The notes below the pieces were generated by a model. The model was not told the origin of the DNA. It ran no database searches and saw only the letters and a list, made by a program, of their open reading frames with translations. A DNA stretch of 6,664 nt from Candidatus Aenigmatarchaeota archaeon (GTDB taxonomy: Archaea > Aenigmatarchaeota > Aenigmatarchaeia > QMZP01 > JAFGSV01): assembly GCA_020343635.1 (NCBI GenBank), contig CP070804.1:333390-340053 (forward strand), in the 5' to 3' direction. The position numbers were made by a program, and so were the translations under genes. How positions within the stretch are numbered: the first letter of the stretch is position 1; every line of letters begins with the position of its first letter. This document shows, in pieces, positions 5,335 to 6,664 of this stretch.

Positions 5335-6159
5335 TTAAATCAGCATGTATTCTGCGGCTTCCCCTATGTCCATGACCTCTTTGACTGATAACCCAGCTTC
5401 TTCCTCGATGTCCAGCTTGACAGGATAGGTTTCAGTGCTGCACCAATCGACCCAGCCTATCTTCTCGCAGTATTCCCTAGTCCTGTATGTGACTTCCGTG
5501 GACTGCGCCAGCGGAACCAGGAACAGCTCTGCGCCCGCTTCTTTCGAGGCTATGGCCTTCTCAACGATATTTCCTACAGGGCCTATCGTTCCGTCATGAT
5601 TGACCGAGCCCGTTATGATCACTGAATCGTTGATCGTCTTGTTCTGCAAGGCTGCTATGGTTACTATGGCTATGGCTGCGCCTGCAGAAGGTCCTCCTAT
5701 CACCGACGCATTGGCCTGTATGGTATAGACTATGTCGTATCCCCCGAGGTTCATGCCTGTCAGATTCTCGGCTATCTGCGTGGCCCGGCGTATGGAGTTC
5801 TGCGTGTCGACCCAAAACAGCAGACGGTCTATGTTGGTCAGTACCCGGCCGGAACCCGGGAATGTCTGCACGAACATCCTAGTGGTGATGCCGTTCCCTT
5901 CAGTGTCAACAGCCGGGATGACGACCGAAGAGAAAGTGGAATGCCTCGGGTCAGGGATCCCCTCGCAGAATAGCTGGGTCGTATATGCGAAGTCTTCATA
6001 GCCTTCTGAGATAGTGGTGTTGTAGACAATGCTTGTCCTTGGGGTGAAAAGACTGCCCAGCGTGATGCCGCTGATGAGGGCAATGACAATGAGGAGAAAC
6101 ATGACCATGTTACTCTTCCATGGTCTTCTTTCACGATGCATGTGCCAGTAATCATTCAT
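5335..6159 (-). CDS. Membrane-anchored Lon-like serine protease (family S16, no ATPase domain)
   Basis: The 274-residue protein has a charged N-terminus with arginines and a lysine (residues 9-16), one transmembrane segment at about 18-38 (MVMFLLIVIALISGITLG), a region of about 100 residues without recognisable motif, and a C-terminal S16 protease domain (about 95-274). Catalytic Ser158 is in GGPSAGAA and Lys201 in GPVGNIVEKAIAS; the 43-residue separation equals that of the Ser679-Lys722 dyad of E. coli Lon. The TGSVNHDGTIGPVGN block before the lysine matches Lon's TGE..L.G.V.PIGG. No AAA+ domain is present. By the positive-inside rule the protease domain should face outside, and cysteines at 65, 231 and 240 could form a disulfide there. 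It probably degrades or trims exported or membrane proteins; the substrate is unknown. The ATG at 6159 has GGTGA 9 nt upstream. It follows the SRP RNA with only about 28 nt between. Confidence 0.88.
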   Translation of the reverse strand: MNDYWHMHRERRPWKSNMVMFLLIVIALISGITLGSLFTPRTSIVYNTTISEGYEDFAYTTQLFCEGIPDPRHSTFSSVVIPAVDTEGNGITTRMFVQTFPGSGRVLTNIDRLLFWVDTQNSIRRATQIAENLTGMNLGGYDIVYTIQANASVIGGPSAGAAIAIVTIAALQNKTINDSVIITGSVNHDGTIGPVGNIVEKAIASKEAGAELFLVPLAQSTEVTYRTREYCEKIGWVDWCSTETYPVKLDIEEEAGLSVKEVMDIGEAAEYMLI

Positions 6160-6168
6160 TGATATCTT

Positions 6169-6173
6169 TCACC
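6169..6173 (-). promoter_or_regulatory. Ribosome-binding site of the S16 protease gene
   Basis: GGTGA on the minus strand, 9 nt before the ATG at 6159, complements the archaeal 16S rRNA 3' end. It implies a leadered message, unlike most genes in this window, and fits transcription starting upstream. Confidence 0.6.
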
Positions 6174-6187
6174 GGGGCGAACATAAT

Positions 6188-6507
6188 GGCAGGAGAACAC
6201 CCTGGTTCGGTAAAACCGCCCAAATCCGGTTTATCCAGACGCCCTTCTCCACTCTTGAATCCTGCAAGCATCATCAGCATAGCTTCCATGCACAGGACGC
6301 CGGACTATTTTCACGGCGTCACGTCTTTATGGCTGCTCCCGTCAAGGCCTGACCAGGTTCACCATGAAAACGATCCTGCAGGGCAGAGCTTCGCAGTTGG
6401 ACGCAAGGGCCGGTTCTGAATGATTAAACCTTGCTCGGGCTTCGACCCCGCCATGAAGACGGTTTGCGGTTACAGGCTACGCCCAGCAGCCCGGTCTATC
6501 CCCTGCC
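6188..6507 (-). ncRNA. ffs: Archaeal signal recognition particle RNA (7S RNA)
   Basis: On the minus strand the Alu domain appears first: GGCT (6491-6488) pairs with AGCC (6478-6475) around a 9-nt loop, followed at once by the invariant UGUAAC (6474-6469) and by GGGGTCGAAGCCCGAG (6449-6434), as in Pyrococcus 7S RNA. The S-domain helix 8 core is plain: GUGAACC, GGUCAGG (6354-6348) and AGCAGCC (6337-6331). Helix 1 closes the molecule: GGCAGGGGA (6507-6499) pairs with UCUCCUGCC (6196-6188), 9 bp with one G-U. A helix 5 segment, GGUUUA (6430-6425) with UAAACC (6233-6228), supports the long-range fold. The length of about 320 nt fits archaea. The RNA scaffolds SRP19 and SRP54 for co-translational targeting. 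The helix 8 tetraloop is UGAC (6344-6341) closed by U-G, instead of the usual GNRA type. Ends are placed by helix 1 and may be off by a few nt. Confidence 0.93.
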
Positions 6508-6527
6508 GACTAATATTTGGTGCCGGG

Positions 6528-6536
6528 ATTTAAAAA
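6528..6536 (-). promoter_or_regulatory. TATA box of the SRP RNA gene
   Basis: TTTTTAAAT on the minus strand is centred about 25 nt from the predicted RNA 5' end at 6507, in agreement with the end set by helix 1. Confidence 0.65.
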
Positions 6537-6538
6537 GG

Positions 6539-6605
6539 GTGGTTTAACATTTCATCTCTGCGTCAGGGACAGGAAATTCCCAGAGAAATATAAATCTGAA
6601 ACCAC
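6539..6605. repeat. Nested inverted repeats in the SRP RNA / plus-strand gene intergenic region
   Basis: GTGGTTT (6539-6545) is complementary to AAACCAC (6599-6605). Inside it CTCT (6556-6559) and GGGA (6566-6569) pair with TCCC (6578-6581) and AGAG (6582-6585). The structure lies between the divergent promoters and spans the plus-strand TATA box. It may be an operator-like site or chance. Confidence 0.35.
6587..6595 (+). promoter_or_regulatory. TATA box of the right-edge gene
   Basis: AAATATAAA is centred about 25 nt before the ATG at 6616, the spacing of a leaderless archaeal gene. Confidence 0.6.
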
Positions 6606-6615
6606 AATTATAAAC

Positions 6616-6664
6616 ATGCTTGAATCCCTCATAAAGTTCGATGAGATAGAGGAACGGCCATGGA
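6616..6664 (+). CDS. Start of a plus-strand gene, possibly a SpoIIM-type membrane protein (truncated by window edge)
   Basis: Only 16 codons are visible, reading MLESLIKFDEIEERPW. Its TATA box at leaderless distance supports a real start. The pattern M-L-E-x-L-(I/V) followed about ten residues later by (E/K)-R-P-W resembles the beginning of archaeal SpoIIM-family (DUF95) membrane proteins, which open with a short amphipathic helix before their first transmembrane segment. That assignment rests on memory of a short pattern and is weak; the presence of a gene start is better supported than its identity. It is divergent from the SRP RNA. Confidence 0.45.
   Translation, partial: MLESLIKFDEIEERPW

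Noticed and set aside
6120..6419. Plus-strand 99-codon frame
   Set aside because: It overlaps the SRP RNA on the other strand, whose conserved helices and motifs explain the sequence.
6290..6510. G/C-rich structured stretch considered as tRNA or a riboswitch
   Set aside because: No tRNA T-loop or acceptor pattern; the UGUAAC, GGUCAGG and AGCAGCC motifs identify SRP RNA.

Overview
The window looks like archaeal chromosome. It carries an archaeal RNA polymerase subunit K, a PAC2-family proteasome-assembly-chaperone homologue, an archaeal-type SRP (7S) RNA of about 320 nt, a membrane-anchored Lon-like (S16) protease without an ATPase domain, and TATA-type promoters. Many of these promoters lie 24-28 nt from the start codon, the layout of leaderless or near-leaderless transcripts. 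I cannot name the lineage. A small-genome or DPANN-type archaeon is possible, but that is a guess.

Layout. Positions 1-947 (minus) hold the first ~315 residues of a strongly diverged enolase homologue that runs off the left edge. It keeps the enolase framework but appears to lack most catalytic residues. Positions 950-1950 are an AT-richer stretch with three short orphan genes on alternating strands: a two-helix membrane protein, an unknown 78-residue protein and a small winged-helix-like protein. Positions 1952-2988 (minus) hold rpoK preceded by the PAC2-family gene. A divergent promoter pair at 3020-3058 separates PAC2 from asnA (3082-4128, plus), an ammonia-dependent asparagine synthetase of bacterial type. 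asnA converges on a TatD-family hydrolase (4125-4916, minus), and the two stop codons share a CTAG. A second AT-richer orphan gene (4993-5319, plus) is divergent from tatD and convergent with the S16 protease gene (5335-6159, minus). The SRP RNA (about 6188-6507, minus) lies directly upstream of the protease. The right edge has the first 16 codons of a plus-strand gene that may encode a SpoIIM-type membrane protein.

How the parts fit. Most recognised genes are housekeeping: transcription (rpoK), proteolysis (PAC2, S16), protein targeting (SRP RNA), nucleic-acid or metal-dependent hydrolysis (TatD) and amino-acid synthesis (asnA). The neighbourhood rpoK then enolase-like on the same strand recalls the euryarchaeal L13-S9-rpoN-rpoK-eno-S2 cluster, here interrupted by small genes. 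The two observations most worth following are the apparently inactive enolase homologue at the place where a genuine enolase is often found, and an SRP RNA whose domain IV tetraloop reads UGAC where GNRA-type loops such as GGAA are usual. I found no CRISPR array, transposase, tRNA or rRNA.
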